A stretch of 64,000 bases of DNA from Roseibium sp. Sym1 (GTDB taxonomy: Bacteria; Pseudomonadota; Alphaproteobacteria; Rhizobiales; Stappiaceae): assembly GCF_027359675.1 (NCBI RefSeq), contig NZ_CP114786.1, positions 5,926,501 to 5,990,500 of the forward strand, in the 5' to 3' direction. The position numbers and the translations under genes are program-made. The notes beneath the pieces are model-generated. The model did no database searches, was not told the origin of the DNA, and saw only the letters and a list, made by a program, of their open reading frames with translations. Shown here in pieces: positions 18,214 to 27,198 of this stretch; the first letter of the stretch is position 1; each line of letters starts with the position of its first letter.

Positions 18214-19797
18214 ATGCCAGAAGCCCTGATAATCGGCACACCGAAGGAATCGTTTCCCGGGGAAAATCGTGTGGCGATGACCCCGGAGTCCGCCAAGCAA
18301 CTCCAGAAACTCGGATATACCTGTCTCGTCCAGAGCGGCGCGGGCAAGGCTGCCGGATTTTCCGATGAAGCCTATCAGGAAGCCGGTGTCGAGATCGTCA
18401 AGACCGCCCCCAGCCTCTGGAAGAAGTCCGACATCGTCACCAAGGTCCGCCCGCCGGAAGGCAAGGAACTCGGCTACCTGACCGAAGGCAAGACACTGAT
18501 TTCCTTCTTCAATCCTGGCGGCAACGAAGAGGGGATGGAGAAGGCCAGGAAAGCCGGCGCCAACGTCATCGCCATGGAAATGGTGCCGCGCATCTCGCGT
18601 GCGCAGAAGATGGACGCCCTTTCCTCGATGGCCAACATCGCCGGCTACCGGGCCGTGATCGAGGCCGGCAACAATTTCGGCCGCTTCTTCACCGGCCAGA
18701 TCACCGCCGCCGGCAAGGTGCCGCCGGCCAAGGTTCTGGTCGTCGGCGCGGGTGTCGCGGGCCTGGCCGCCATCGGCACGTCAACGTCCCTTGGTGCTGT
18801 CACCTACGCCTTCGACGTCCGCCCGGAAGTCGCCGAGCAGGTTGAATCCATGGGTGCCGAATTCGTCTACCTGGATTTCGAGGAAGAACAGCAGGACGGC
18901 GCCGCCACCGGCGGCTACGCCAGCGTCTCTTCACCGGAATTCCGCGAGGCGCAGCTCGCCAAGTTCCGTGAACTGGCCCCGGAGATGGACATCGTCATCA
19001 CCACGGCGCTGATCCCGAACCGTCCCGCCCCGAAACTCTGGCTTGAGGACATGGTCAAGGCCATGAAGCCGGGTTCGGTGATCGTGGACCTGGCCGCGGA
19101 GCGCGGCGGCAACGTGGAAGGCACCGTGCCGGATGACAAGGTCGTCACCGACAACGGCGTCACCATCATCGGCTATACCGACTTCCCCTCGCGCATGGCG
19201 ACCCAGGCGTCGACGCTCTATGCCACCAACATCCGTCACATGATGACCGACCTGACGCCCGAAAAGGACGGTCAGATCAATCACGACATGGAAGACGATG
19301 TCATCCGCGGCGCGACGGTGACCTACAAGGGCGAGATCACCTTCCCGCCGCCACCGCCCAAGGTGCAGGCGATCGCCGCCAAGCCGAAGGAAAAGGCCAA
19401 GGAACTGACGGCAGAGGAAAAGCGCGCGCTCGAAACCGCTGCCTTCAAGGCGCAGACCAAGCAGCAGGTCACGCTGCTCGGCATCGGCGGCCTCCTGATG
19501 CTGCTGGTCGGCCTGATCGCCCCGGCAAGCTTCATGCAGCATTTCATCGTCTTCGTGCTGGCCGTGTTTGTCGGCTTCCAGGTGATCTGGAATGTCAGCC
19601 ACTCGCTGCACACACCGTTGATGGCGGTGACCAACGCGATTTCGTCGATCATCATTCTCGGTGCCCTGATGCAGATCGGCTCGGGCTCCTACCTGGTGAT
19701 CCTGCTCGCGGGTCTGTCCGTCTTCATGGCCGGGATCAACATCTTCGGCGGTTTCCTCGTCACCCGGCGCATGCTCGCCATGTTCCAGAAATCTTAA
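18214..19797 (+). CDS. pntA: NAD(P) transhydrogenase alpha subunit
   Basis: Proton-translocating transhydrogenase subunit that binds NAD(H) and helps make NADPH from NADH and the proton gradient. The 527 residues have the alanine-dehydrogenase-like N-terminal lobe ([16 protein letters not shown]), the Rossmann region [17 protein letters not shown] near 170-190, and about four C-terminal TM helices after a charged, Pro-rich linker near 385. It is thus the fused alpha type (as in E. coli), not the split PntAA/PntAB found in some alphaproteobacteria. ATG 18214 follows TTGGAG. pntB starts 12 bases downstream. Confidence 0.94.
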   Translation: MPEALIIGTPKESFPGENRVAMTPESAKQLQKLGYTCLVQSGAGKAAGFSDEAYQEAGVEIVKTAPSLWKKSDIVTKVRPPEGKELGYLTEGKTLISFFNPGGNEEGMEKARKAGANVIAMEMVPRISRAQKMDALSSMANIAGYRAVIEAGNNFGRFFTGQITAAGKVPPAKVLVVGAGVAGLAAIGTSTSLGAVTYAFDVRPEVAEQVESMGAEFVYLDFEEEQQDGAATGGYASVSSPEFREAQLAKFRELAPEMDIVITTALIPNRPAPKLWLEDMVKAMKPGSVIVDLAAERGGNVEGTVPDDKVVTDNGVTIIGYTDFPSRMATQASTLYATNIRHMMTDLTPEKDGQINHDMEDDVIRGATVTYKGEITFPPPPPKVQAIAAKPKEKAKELTAEEKRALETAAFKAQTKQQVTLLGIGGLLMLLVGLIAPASFMQHFIVFVLAVFVGFQVIWNVSHSLHTPLMAVTNAISSIIILGALMQIGSGSYLVILLAGLSVFMAGINIFGGFLVTRRMLAMFQKS

Positions 19798-19809
19798 GGA
19801 GGCCGTAAG

Positions 19810-21243
19810 ATGGAATTCGGTTTCACGACTGCCGTCTATGTCGTTGCGGCTGTTCTGTTCATTCTTTCCCTCGGCGGCCTTTCCGGCCAGGAAAGCGCCA
19901 AGCGCGCCATCTGGTACGGCATCGTCGGCATGGCTCTGGCGGTTGTCGCCACCCTGATCGGCCCGGGCTCCGGTCTCTGGCTGCTGTCGCTTGTCCTGAT
20001 CGCCACCGGCGGCATCATCGGCTACTACGTCGCCCAGAAGGTGCAGATGACCGAGATGCCGCAGCTGGTCGCCGCCATGCACTCGCTGGTCGGCCTCGCC
20101 GCGGTCTTTGTCGGCTTCAACGCCTATATCGAACTCGGCCGCGTGATGGCCATGGGTGAAGAAGAGCGTCATGCGCTTGAAGGGTTTGCCGCGCTGCTCG
20201 CCCACAAGACGCCGGTCGAACAGGGCATCCTGAAGGTCGAGGTGTTCCTTGGCGTCTTCATCGGGGCCGTCACCTTCACCGGGTCCGTGGTTGCCTTCGG
20301 CAAGCTCGCCGGCAAGGTCACCTCCAAGGCGGAAAAGCTGCCGGGCGGCCACATGCTGAATGCCGGTGCGGCCGGCCTCAGTGTCATCCTGCTGCTCCTG
20401 TTCCTCAACGGGGCCGGCATCTGGACGCTGATCCTGATGACACTGCTCGCCTTCTTCATCGGCTATCACCTGATCATGGGCATCGGCGGCGCCGACATGC
20501 CGGTGGTGGTGTCGATGCTGAACTCCTATTCGGGCTGGGCCGCGGCCGCCATCGGCTTCTCGCTCGGCAACGATCTGCTGATCGTCGTCGGCGCGCTGGT
20601 CGGTTCCTCGGGTGCGATTCTTTCCTACATCATGTGCAAGGCGATGAACCGCTCGTTCATCTCGGTGATCCTCGGCGGCTTCGGCAACACGACCGGCCCG
20701 GCGATGGAAGTGGAAGGCGAACAGATCGCCATCGACAGCGACGGCGTTGTTGCCGCGCTCGAAGATGCCGACAGCGTCATCATCGTTCCGGGCTACGGCA
20801 TGGCCGTTGCCCAGGCCCAGCAGAATGTCGCCGAACTGACCCGGCGCCTGCGCGCCAAGGGCAAGGAGGTGCGTTTCGCAATCCACCCGGTCGCCGGACG
20901 CCTGCCCGGCCACATGAACGTGCTGCTCGCCGAAGCGAAGGTTCCTTACGACATCGTTCTGGAAATGGACGAGATCAACGAGGACTTCCCGGACACGGAT
21001 GTCGCGATCGTCATCGGCTCCAACGACATCGTCAATCCGGCGGCCCAGGAAGACCCGAACTCGCCGATCGCCGGCATGCCGGTTCTGGAAGTCTGGAAGG
21101 CCAAGCAGGTGTTCGTCTCCAAGCGCGGCCAGGGCACCGGCTATTCCGGCATCGAAAACCCGCTGTTCTACAAGGAGAACACCCGCATGTATTACGGCGA
21201 CGCCAAGTCCAGCCTGGACAAGCTGCTGACCCAGATCAGCTAG
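19810..21243 (+). CDS. pntB: NAD(P) transhydrogenase beta subunit
   Basis: Membrane and NADP(H)-binding subunit, partner of PntA. The 477 residues hold about eight or nine TM helices (1-280), then the soluble NADP domain with [15 protein letters not shown] (near 318-332), [18 protein letters not shown], and the [14 protein letters not shown] motif (here [10 protein letters not shown]). ATG 19810 follows AAGGAGG. The pair shares one transcript ended by the strong terminator at 21270-21299. Confidence 0.95.
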   Translation: MEFGFTTAVYVVAAVLFILSLGGLSGQESAKRAIWYGIVGMALAVVATLIGPGSGLWLLSLVLIATGGIIGYYVAQKVQMTEMPQLVAAMHSLVGLAAVFVGFNAYIELGRVMAMGEEERHALEGFAALLAHKTPVEQGILKVEVFLGVFIGAVTFTGSVVAFGKLAGKVTSKAEKLPGGHMLNAGAAGLSVILLLLFLNGAGIWTLILMTLLAFFIGYHLIMGIGGADMPVVVSMLNSYSGWAAAAIGFSLGNDLLIVVGALVGSSGAILSYIMCKAMNRSFISVILGGFGNTTGPAMEVEGEQIAIDSDGVVAALEDADSVIIVPGYGMAVAQAQQNVAELTRRLRAKGKEVRFAIHPVAGRLPGHMNVLLAEAKVPYDIVLEMDEINEDFPDTDVAIVIGSNDIVNPAAQEDPNSPIAGMPVLEVWKAKQVFVSKRGQGTGYSGIENPLFYKENTRMYYGDAKSSLDKLLTQIS

Positions 21244-21269
21244 GGTCCAGGGCACACACGAAATGGAAT

Positions 21270-21303
21270 GGCCCTCCCGGGAGACCGGGAGGGCCTTTCG
21301 TTT
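21270..21303 (+). terminator. Rho-independent terminator of pntAB
   Basis: GGCCCTCCCGG (21270-21280), GAGA loop, CCGGGAGGGCC (21285-21295): a perfect 11-bp stem followed by TTTCGTTT, 26 bases after the pntB stop. Confidence 0.88.
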
Positions 21304-21325
21304 CCTGCGCTCGATCTCTCGACCG

Positions 21326-21491
21326 TCATTCCGGACAAGTGCAACGTAAGTTGCACGCAGATCCGGAATCCAGACATCAGCGTGAGCGCAGCGAACTCAC
21401 CTGTAAGACTAAACCAATTCGGCGTGCCTTCGGCACAAATATATCCGGATTCCGGATCGGCGTTCGGCTGCGCCTCACTTGTCCGGAATGA
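21326..21491. repeat. Dispersed intergenic repeat with inverted ends
   Basis: TCATTCCGGACAAGTG at 21326-21341 recurs inverted at 21476-21491. Inside are ATCCGGAAT/ATTCCGGAT sub-repeats that could fold into a branched RNA. The right end extended to 21468 (24 bases) matches 61881-61904 exactly in inverse orientation. It lies between pntB and the 3' end of the ABC operon and encodes nothing evident. Confidence 0.7.
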
Positions 21492-21518
21492 CGATGGTGA
21501 GGTTGCTCCCGCCTTGCC

Positions 21519-22517
21519 TCAGGCGCTCAACCGCGCCCCATCCTTGTCGAAATAGTACGACTTGCCCTCGGCGATGCCGAAGCTGAGTTCGGCGCCGGGC
21601 TCCACCGCGTGCTGGCCGAACAGGCGGGCCGTGACCTGGTGATCATTCACCATGGCAATCACGTTGGTGTCGCCGCCTAGTTGCTCGACATGCTGGACGG
21701 TTGCCTTCAGCGGACCGTCCGCGCTCAGGACCAGGTCTTCAGGCCGCACACCGAGGATGCGCGTATCGCCTTCGCTGACAAGCCCGGCGGGCAGGAAATT
21801 CATGGCCGGAGATCCGAGGAACCCGGCAACAAACCTGTTGACCGGGTTGTTGTAGAGCTCCATCGGGCTGCCGACCTGCTCCACCCGGCCGTCCTTCAGC
21901 ACCACGATCTTGTCGGCCAGCGTCATGGCTTCGGACTGGTCATGGGTGACGTAGATCATCGAGGTCTTCAGTTGGCGGTGCAGGTTGGCGATTTCCAGGC
22001 GCGTGTTCATGCGCAGCGCCGCGTCGAGGTTCGACAGCGGCTCGTCGAACAGGAACAGCTTCGGGTGACGCACGATCGCCCGGCCGATGGCAACGCGCTG
22101 GCGCTGTCCGCCAGAGAGTTCGGACGGATAGCGGTCGAGATAGTCCTCGAGATTGAGCATGCGGGTGGCCTCGGCGACACGCTGCTCGATGACCTCCTTG
22201 CTCTGGCGCTCCTGCTTCAGGGCCAGGGTCATGTTGTTGCGCACGTTCAGGTGCGGATAGAGCGCGTAGCTCTGGAACACCATGGCGATGCCGCGTTTCG
22301 ACGGCGGCGTGGTGTTGACCGTCTCGCCGCCGATGCGCACGTCACCGGACGAGACATCCTCCAGTCCCGCAATCACGCGCAGCAGGGTGGACTTGCCGCA
22401 GCCGGACGGGCCGACAAACACGACGAACTCACCGTCCTCGACGTCCAGGTTGATGTCTTTCAGGACATGAACCGCGCCGAAGGACTTGTTGACATTGGTC
22501 AGGGTCAGCGCCGTCAT
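21519..22517 (-). CDS. Sugar-type ABC importer ATPase (UgpC/MalK family)
   Basis: A 332-residue CUT1-type ATPase. Walker A is GPSGCGKST (near 37-45), the signature is LSGGQRQRVAIGRA, Walker B LFLFDEPLSNLD, the switch His VTHDQSEAMTL. The C-terminal TOBE part (about 235-332) contains the ILGVRPEDLVL motif. It is the last gene of the minus-strand operon running from 26641 and overlaps the oxidoreductase by four bases (ATGA). Shared MalK-type ATPases often serve several CUT1 importers. Confidence 0.93.
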   Translation of the reverse strand: MTALTLTNVNKSFGAVHVLKDINLDVEDGEFVVFVGPSGCGKSTLLRVIAGLEDVSSGDVRIGGETVNTTPPSKRGIAMVFQSYALYPHLNVRNNMTLALKQERQSKEVIEQRVAEATRMLNLEDYLDRYPSELSGGQRQRVAIGRAIVRHPKLFLFDEPLSNLDAALRMNTRLEIANLHRQLKTSMIYVTHDQSEAMTLADKIVVLKDGRVEQVGSPMELYNNPVNRFVAGFLGSPAMNFLPAGLVSEGDTRILGVRPEDLVLSADGPLKATVQHVEQLGGDTNVIAMVNDHQVTARLFGQHAVEPGAELSFGIAEGKSYYFDKDGARLSA

Positions 22518-23548
22518 GGCGTTTGCTCCTTTAGGGTAACGGGTTGCCCGGTGCGGATGCTCTCGTCGGCCGCAAGGCAGATCGCCAGCGAGGTGACGGC
22601 ATCCTGCATGTGCCGGGTCAGATCGATGTTTTCGGAAATGGCGCGCAGCATGTAGGCCTGCTCGGCGTCGCAGAGGTCCTGGTGGCCGGGTTCACCGGGC
22701 AGGTCGATGCGCCGGTCGCCGTCCGGCCGGTGGACCAGCAGCCCGCCCACTTTCGTGTGGCCGTCGACATCGGCGGACGCGCCCTTGTCGTCCTCGACGA
22801 TCGAGACGGATCCCGCCGGCGAGACAACATCCTTCACGAAGAAGGCCGTCTCGGACATCATCGGTCCCCAGCCGGCCTCGTACCAGCCGACGGAGCCGTC
22901 CTCGAAAGTGACCTGGAACTGGCCGTAATTGTACATGTCCGGCGCAATCTCGTCGGACAGGCGCAGGCCGATGCCGTGGACCCTGACCGGTGCGGCATCG
23001 GTGATCTGGCACCAGACATCGACATAATGGACGCCGCAATCGACGATCGGGGCGGTCGTCTGCATCAGGGCCTTGTGGGTTTCCCATTCCGCGCCCGAAC
23101 TCTGCTGGTTGAGGTTCATGCGGAAGACATAAGGACCGCCAAGTGCGCGGGCTTCCGCGATCAGCCGCTGCCAGGACGGGTGGTGCCGCAGGATGTAGCC
23201 GACCACGAGCTTTCGGCCGGTTTCCACGGCACAGGCAACCACACGCCCGGCATCGGCAACGGTGGTTGCCAAAGGTTTTTCGATGAAGACATGCGCCCCG
23301 GCCCGCATGGCCGCGACCGCATAGTCGGCATGGGTGTCGGAATAGGTGGCGATGACCACCAGGTCCGGCCGTGTTGTCTCCAGTGCGCGGGCATAGTCGG
23401 TGAAGACCGGGTAGTCCGCCAGGTCGGGGTGTGTAACCAGTCCGGACCGGTTGACCAGGCCGACGATTTCGGCTTCCGCCTGCTTGTGATGGGCCAGCGC
23501 ATGGGAGAGCCCCATGTTGCCGAGGCCGACGATCAGGACCCTCGTCAT
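22514..23548 (-). CDS. Gfo/Idh/MocA family oxidoreductase
   Basis: A 344-residue NAD(P)-dependent sugar or polyol dehydrogenase-like protein. The N-terminal Rossmann motif is VLIVGLGNMGLSHALAHHK, the HVFIEKPLATT segment carries the family's EKP, and the catalytic-domain His/Asp region is IVDCGVHYVDVWCQI (near 170). It lies between permease and ATPase genes with ATGA overlaps on both sides, so it probably oxidises the imported sugar or its derivative; the substrate is unknown. Confidence 0.9.
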   Translation of the reverse strand: MTRVLIVGLGNMGLSHALAHHKQAEAEIVGLVNRSGLVTHPDLADYPVFTDYARALETTRPDLVVIATYSDTHADYAVAAMRAGAHVFIEKPLATTVADAGRVVACAVETGRKLVVGYILRHHPSWQRLIAEARALGGPYVFRMNLNQQSSGAEWETHKALMQTTAPIVDCGVHYVDVWCQITDAAPVRVHGIGLRLSDEIAPDMYNYGQFQVTFEDGSVGWYEAGWGPMMSETAFFVKDVVSPAGSVSIVEDDKGASADVDGHTKVGGLLVHRPDGDRRIDLPGEPGHQDLCDAEQAYMLRAISENIDLTRHMQDAVTSLAICLAADESIRTGQPVTLKEQTP

Positions 23549-24384
23549 TTGACCGCTCCCGAGGTGATGCCCCGGATCAGCTGGCGCGAGAAGATCACGT
23601 AGAGGATCAGAACCGGCAGGATCGCCATGGACAGCGCCGACAGGACCGCGTTCCAGTCGGTGACGAACTGGCCGATGAACACCTGGCTGCCGAGGGTCAG
23701 CGTCTTGGTTTCCTCGGCGGGTGCCAGGATCAGCGGGAACCAGAGGTCGTTCCAGATCGGGATCATGTTGAAGACGGCGACCGTCGCCATGGCCGGGCGG
23801 ACCAGCGGCAGCACCAGGCGAAAGAAGATCGTGTATTCCGACAGCCCGTCGATGCGGCCGGCATTCTTCAGGTCATCCGACACCTGGCGCATGAACTCGT
23901 TCAGGATGAAGACGGCCAGCGGCAGCCCTTGCGCCGTATAGACCAGGATCAGCGCCAGCAGCGTGTTGACGAGGCCGGTCGACACCATCATTTCCAGGAT
24001 CGCCACCGTGCCGATCCGGATCGGGATCATGATGCCGAGCGCCAGGTAGAGGCCCATCAGCATGTTGCCCTTGAAGCGGTATTCACTGAGGGCAAAGGCC
24101 GCCATGGCGCCGAACAGCAGGATGAAGAACAGCGAGGCGACCGTGACGATCATCGAGTTCTGGAAGTAGAGGAAGAAGTCCCCCTGCTTCATCACGGTCT
24201 GGTAGCCGATCATCGAGAAGCTGTCGGCGCTCGGCAGTGCCAGCGGCTCGCGGAAGATCGCCTTGCGGGTCTTGAAACTGTTGATCAGGATCACGAAGAC
24301 CGGGAACAGCGCGATCAGGGTGTAGAGGATCAGCGCGCCGTGCATGGCGGCCGTGTTGAACGGATTGGTCCGTGCCTTATGCAT
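23545..24384 (-). CDS. Sugar-type ABC importer permease (MalG-like)
   Basis: A 279-residue inner-membrane permease with six TM helices and the EAA loop near 190 (NAGRIDGLSEYTIFFRLVLPLVRPA). It is the MalG-type partner of the next gene. The start at 24384 (MHKARTNPFNT) is 15 bases from the preceding permease stop, and it overlaps the oxidoreductase start by four bases. Confidence 0.92.
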   Translation of the reverse strand: MHKARTNPFNTAAMHGALILYTLIALFPVFVILINSFKTRKAIFREPLALPSADSFSMIGYQTVMKQGDFFLYFQNSMIVTVASLFFILLFGAMAAFALSEYRFKGNMLMGLYLALGIMIPIRIGTVAILEMMVSTGLVNTLLALILVYTAQGLPLAVFILNEFMRQVSDDLKNAGRIDGLSEYTIFFRLVLPLVRPAMATVAVFNMIPIWNDLWFPLILAPAEETKTLTLGSQVFIGQFVTDWNAVLSALSMAILPVLILYVIFSRQLIRGITSGAVK

Positions 24385-24399
24385 GAGTGTCCCTTCCCG

Positions 24400-25314
24400 T
24401 CACAGCTGGTATCGGCGCATCCGGGTCTGGATGCCGAAGAGATAGAGACAGACCCCCACCAGGATGATCGCGAACATGGCGCTGGCAATCGCCGAACCCA
24501 TGTAGGGATCGCCGAGCTGCAGCTGGAAGCCGAAGAAGGTGCGGTACATGAAGGTGCCGAGAATGTCGGTCGAGAAATCCGGACCGGCAAGCGCGCCCTG
24601 GGCCGTGTAGATCAGGTCGAAGGCGTTGAAGTTGCCGACGAAGGTCAGGATCGAGATGATGCCGATCGAGGGCAGGATCAAGGGCAGCTTGATCTTCCAG
24701 AAGGCCGACATGCCGGTGATGCCGTCGATTTCGCCAGCTTCCAGAACCTCCTCGGGAATGGACAGCAGGGCGGCGTAGATGAGCATCATCGGGATGCCCA
24801 CGAACTGCCAGACGGAGATCAGCGACAGCGCCGTCAGGGCGTATTCCTCCTTGCCGAGCCAGGGGGCGAACAGCGATTTGAGCCCGACGGCGTCCAGCAT
24901 GGACGGTGCGATGCCCCAGATCGGCGACAGGATCAGTTTCCAGGCGAAGCCGACGATCACGAAGGACAGGATGGTCGGGATGAAGATCGCCGAGCGGTAG
25001 AAGGCCGCGAAGCGCAGGCGCGGATGGCTCAGGATGGCGGCCAGCGCGATACCGATCGGGTTCTGGACAGCCATGTGAATGAGGAAGAACCAGAAATTGT
25101 TGCCAAGGGCGTTCCAGAACTGGTCCGACCAGATCGGGTCGCCGAGCAGCGTGTAGAAGTTCTGGAGACCGACAAACACCCGCTCCTGGTCGATCTTGCT
25201 GTAGAGCGCAAGCCGCAGGGTGTTGAACAGCGGGAAGATCATCACGGCCGTGTAGACCAGGACCGCGGGGGCCAGAAACACGACGATGTGCCAGCGAAAG
25301 CGGGGCGTACTCAT
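24400..25314 (-). CDS. Sugar-type ABC importer permease (MalF-like)
   Basis: A 304-residue permease with six TM helices and an EAA loop at about 207-225 (EAGEIDGITGMSAFWKIKLPLI). It follows the binding-protein gene after a 73-base spacer containing a perfect hairpin (25344-25368). Confidence 0.92.
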   Translation of the reverse strand: MSTPRFRWHIVVFLAPAVLVYTAVMIFPLFNTLRLALYSKIDQERVFVGLQNFYTLLGDPIWSDQFWNALGNNFWFFLIHMAVQNPIGIALAAILSHPRLRFAAFYRSAIFIPTILSFVIVGFAWKLILSPIWGIAPSMLDAVGLKSLFAPWLGKEEYALTALSLISVWQFVGIPMMLIYAALLSIPEEVLEAGEIDGITGMSAFWKIKLPLILPSIGIISILTFVGNFNAFDLIYTAQGALAGPDFSTDILGTFMYRTFFGFQLQLGDPYMGSAIASAMFAIILVGVCLYLFGIQTRMRRYQL

Positions 25315-25343
25315 CTGCAGCTCCGGGTATCCGGTAATAAAGA

Positions 25344-25368
25344 CCCGGACAGGCGGGGCCTGTCCGGG
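25344..25368 (-). promoter_or_regulatory. Hairpin between binding protein and permease genes
   Basis: CCCGGACAGG and CCTGTCCGGG form a perfect 10-bp stem with a 5-base loop, 20 bases past the binding-protein stop. It lacks a U-tract, so it is likely an attenuator or 3'-end stabiliser. Confidence 0.65.
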
Positions 25369-25387
25369 CGATGTGTCTTACAGCCGG

Positions 25388-26641
25388 TTATTTCTGCGGA
25401 TCGTACCAGCTTGCCAGGCCGTCCTGCAGCTTCTTACCGAGAGCTTCAGGAGTTTCGGTGCCCTTGATGGCCGCGACCGATGCACCCCAGGTCTCGTTTT
25501 CGAGGTTCGGCGTGCCGCGGGACAGGATCTGGTAGGTGGAGCGGATGGTGCTTTCGCACTCGCCGCGCCAGCTGACGAATTCCTTGGCAAGCGGATCTTC
25601 GAGTTCAACCGGCGTCTTGGACAGCGGGAAGAAGCCCGGCAGGGCGTTGCCGAAGATCGTGGCGAATTCCGGAGATGCGACCCAGGCAAGGAAGGTTTTC
25701 GCGGCCTCGGGATGCTCGGTCTTGGCGTTCATGCCGATGCCGATATCCGTGTGGTCGGAAATGTAGCAGGTGTCGCCTTCGTTCCGGACCGGCGGCTTGA
25801 ACGCGCCCATTTCGAAGTCGGCCTGGGTGTTGAAGCCCGAGATTTCCCAGCTGCCGGCCGGATAGATGGCGGCGCGGCCGAGCGTGAAGATGTTCTGGCT
25901 GTCCGGATAGGTCTGTGCCTCGTAGCCGTCCCCCAGGTAGTCGGCCCATTTCGCCAGGGTGGCGTAAGGAGCGACCCACTGCTCGTCGGTCAGCTTCTGT
26001 TCGCCGGAGATCAGTGCCAGGCGGCCTTCCTCACCCTTCCAGTAGTTCGGACCGATGTTGTTGTAGCCCATCGTGGCCGCTTCCCACTGGTCGTTGGTGC
26101 CCATGGCCATCGGGATGTAGGAACCGTCTTCCTTGAACTTGTCCAGCGCCGCGAAGAATTCCTCTTCGGTCGTGGGAACCTCGACACCGACTTCCTCGAA
26201 GGCGTCCTTGTTGTAGATGAAGCCGTGAATGACGGACGCCATCGGCACGCAGAAGCTGGCCGAGCCGTCATCCGTCTGCCAGGCGGACTTGGCGACGTCG
26301 GAGAAGTTGCCCATGGCTTCCATGCCGGAAAGATCCGAGAGATGTCCGGCGTCATAGAGCGCCAGGGACGCGTCGAACGGGCGGCAGGTGATCAGGTCGC
26401 CCGCGGAGCCTGCGTCCAGCTTGGAGTTCAGCGCGGCGTTGTATTCCGTCGGCGCGGACGGGGTGAACTTCACCTTGATGCCCGGATGGCTCGCTTCGAA
26501 TGCCGGGATGATCTTGTCCTGCCACAGGGCCAGATCGTCGTTGCGCCAGCTTTCGATGGTCAGGGTGACATCCTCGGCATAGGCAGCCGACGTGAAAAGA
26601 GCGGTGCTGGCCATGGCCAGTGCTAGGAATTTCCGTTTCAT
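25388..26641 (-). CDS. Sugar-type ABC importer solute-binding protein
   Basis: A 417-residue periplasmic cluster-B/UgpB-like binding protein with a signal peptide (1-22, SAAYA-ED), and the lobe motif FEASHPGIKVKF. Residues CRPFDASLALYDAGHLSDLS form the first ligand-lobe region, and AAIYPAGSWEISGF is the hallmark helix before the hinge. It is the first gene of the operon, with GGAGGTGT upstream. A predicted promoter with two operator-like repeats is about 190 bases away. The ligand is probably a sugar, polyol or glycoside. Confidence 0.92.
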   Translation of the reverse strand: MKRKFLALAMASTALFTSAAYAEDVTLTIESWRNDDLALWQDKIIPAFEASHPGIKVKFTPSAPTEYNAALNSKLDAGSAGDLITCRPFDASLALYDAGHLSDLSGMEAMGNFSDVAKSAWQTDDGSASFCVPMASVIHGFIYNKDAFEEVGVEVPTTEEEFFAALDKFKEDGSYIPMAMGTNDQWEAATMGYNNIGPNYWKGEEGRLALISGEQKLTDEQWVAPYATLAKWADYLGDGYEAQTYPDSQNIFTLGRAAIYPAGSWEISGFNTQADFEMGAFKPPVRNEGDTCYISDHTDIGIGMNAKTEHPEAAKTFLAWVASPEFATIFGNALPGFFPLSKTPVELEDPLAKEFVSWRGECESTIRSTYQILSRGTPNLENETWGASVAAIKGTETPEALGKKLQDGLASWYDPQK

Positions 26642-26800
26642 AAGACACCTCCGAAAAGTTCATCCGCTTGCGGATGCTTCCAATTCTTCCTGCCCGGCGC
26701 TGGTGCTTGTCGCTTGCCGACCCCACCGGCCCCGGAAGAGCCGCCGCGGTCTGTCGCGATTTTGTTTTACCGCCGGATGCAGAACAACCGTGCCGAAGAG

Positions 26801-26854
26801 TGATACCACTCCCCTGCTCCCTACATATAATACCTATTTGATACCACTTGTCGA
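26801..26854 (-). promoter_or_regulatory. ABC operon promoter with repeated operator
   Basis: On the minus strand TCGACA (26849-26854) and TATTAT (26827-26832) are a 16-bp-spaced -35/-10 pair. The 10-mer TGATACCACT occurs twice on the plus strand, filling the core-promoter spacer (26839-26848) and again just downstream (26801-26810, within AGTG-ATAC-CACT). That layout suits a repressor. No regulator gene is adjacent. Confidence 0.45.
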
Positions 26855-26889
26855 CATGTTAGTTTGGTTTTGTGAAAATCATTTTTGAC

Positions 26890-26904
26890 GGGGTATTTTA
26901 CCCC
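26890..26904. promoter_or_regulatory. GGGGTA-TTT-TACCCC palindrome
   Basis: A 15-bp palindrome in the AT-rich spacer 26642-27147, about 40 bases upstream of the predicted ABC -35. It could be a second regulatory site. No gene is evident in this spacer; its most AT-rich part is 26815-26995. Confidence 0.3.
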
Positions 26905-27147
26905 TATAATACGATTATTGGTATTTAATTGGGCTTGTTTTTCGCCTTTTACAGGCTCAAAGGTATTCTTTTTCGCGGCGTTTCCTAACGGGAATTTCGC
27001 CAGAAACCGCTCTTTTGGCAACGCCTTGAAAAAAACGGCTTGCCGGAGAGACCACAGATTCACCTCACTCAAAACAGACAAGGAACGGACTTCGCCGCTC
27101 ACTCCTTCCCCCCTGTGAAAACGGTGAAATGGGAACCGTCAAATGAA

Positions 27148-27172
27148 ACAGGCCGCCCGATGGGCGGCCTGT
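27148..27172 (-). terminator. Terminator of the symporter gene
   Basis: ACAGGCCGCCC and GGGCGGCCTGT form an 11-bp perfect stem with a 3-base loop, 26 bases after the symporter stop. On the minus strand a short T-rich TTTCATTT follows. Confidence 0.65.
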
Positions 27173-27198
27173 CTTGGCGGGAAACCTCGCTGCGAGGA

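Noticed and set aside
18931..21255. A 774-codon minus-strand open frame across pntAB
   Set aside because: It is antisense to two certain transhydrogenase genes, has low-complexity Asp/His/Arg-rich translation and no family features. GC-rich codon bias keeps such frames open.
23929..25467. A 512-codon plus-strand open frame opposite ABC permeases
   Set aside because: Shadow of two clear permeases; the translation is a repetitive charged sequence.
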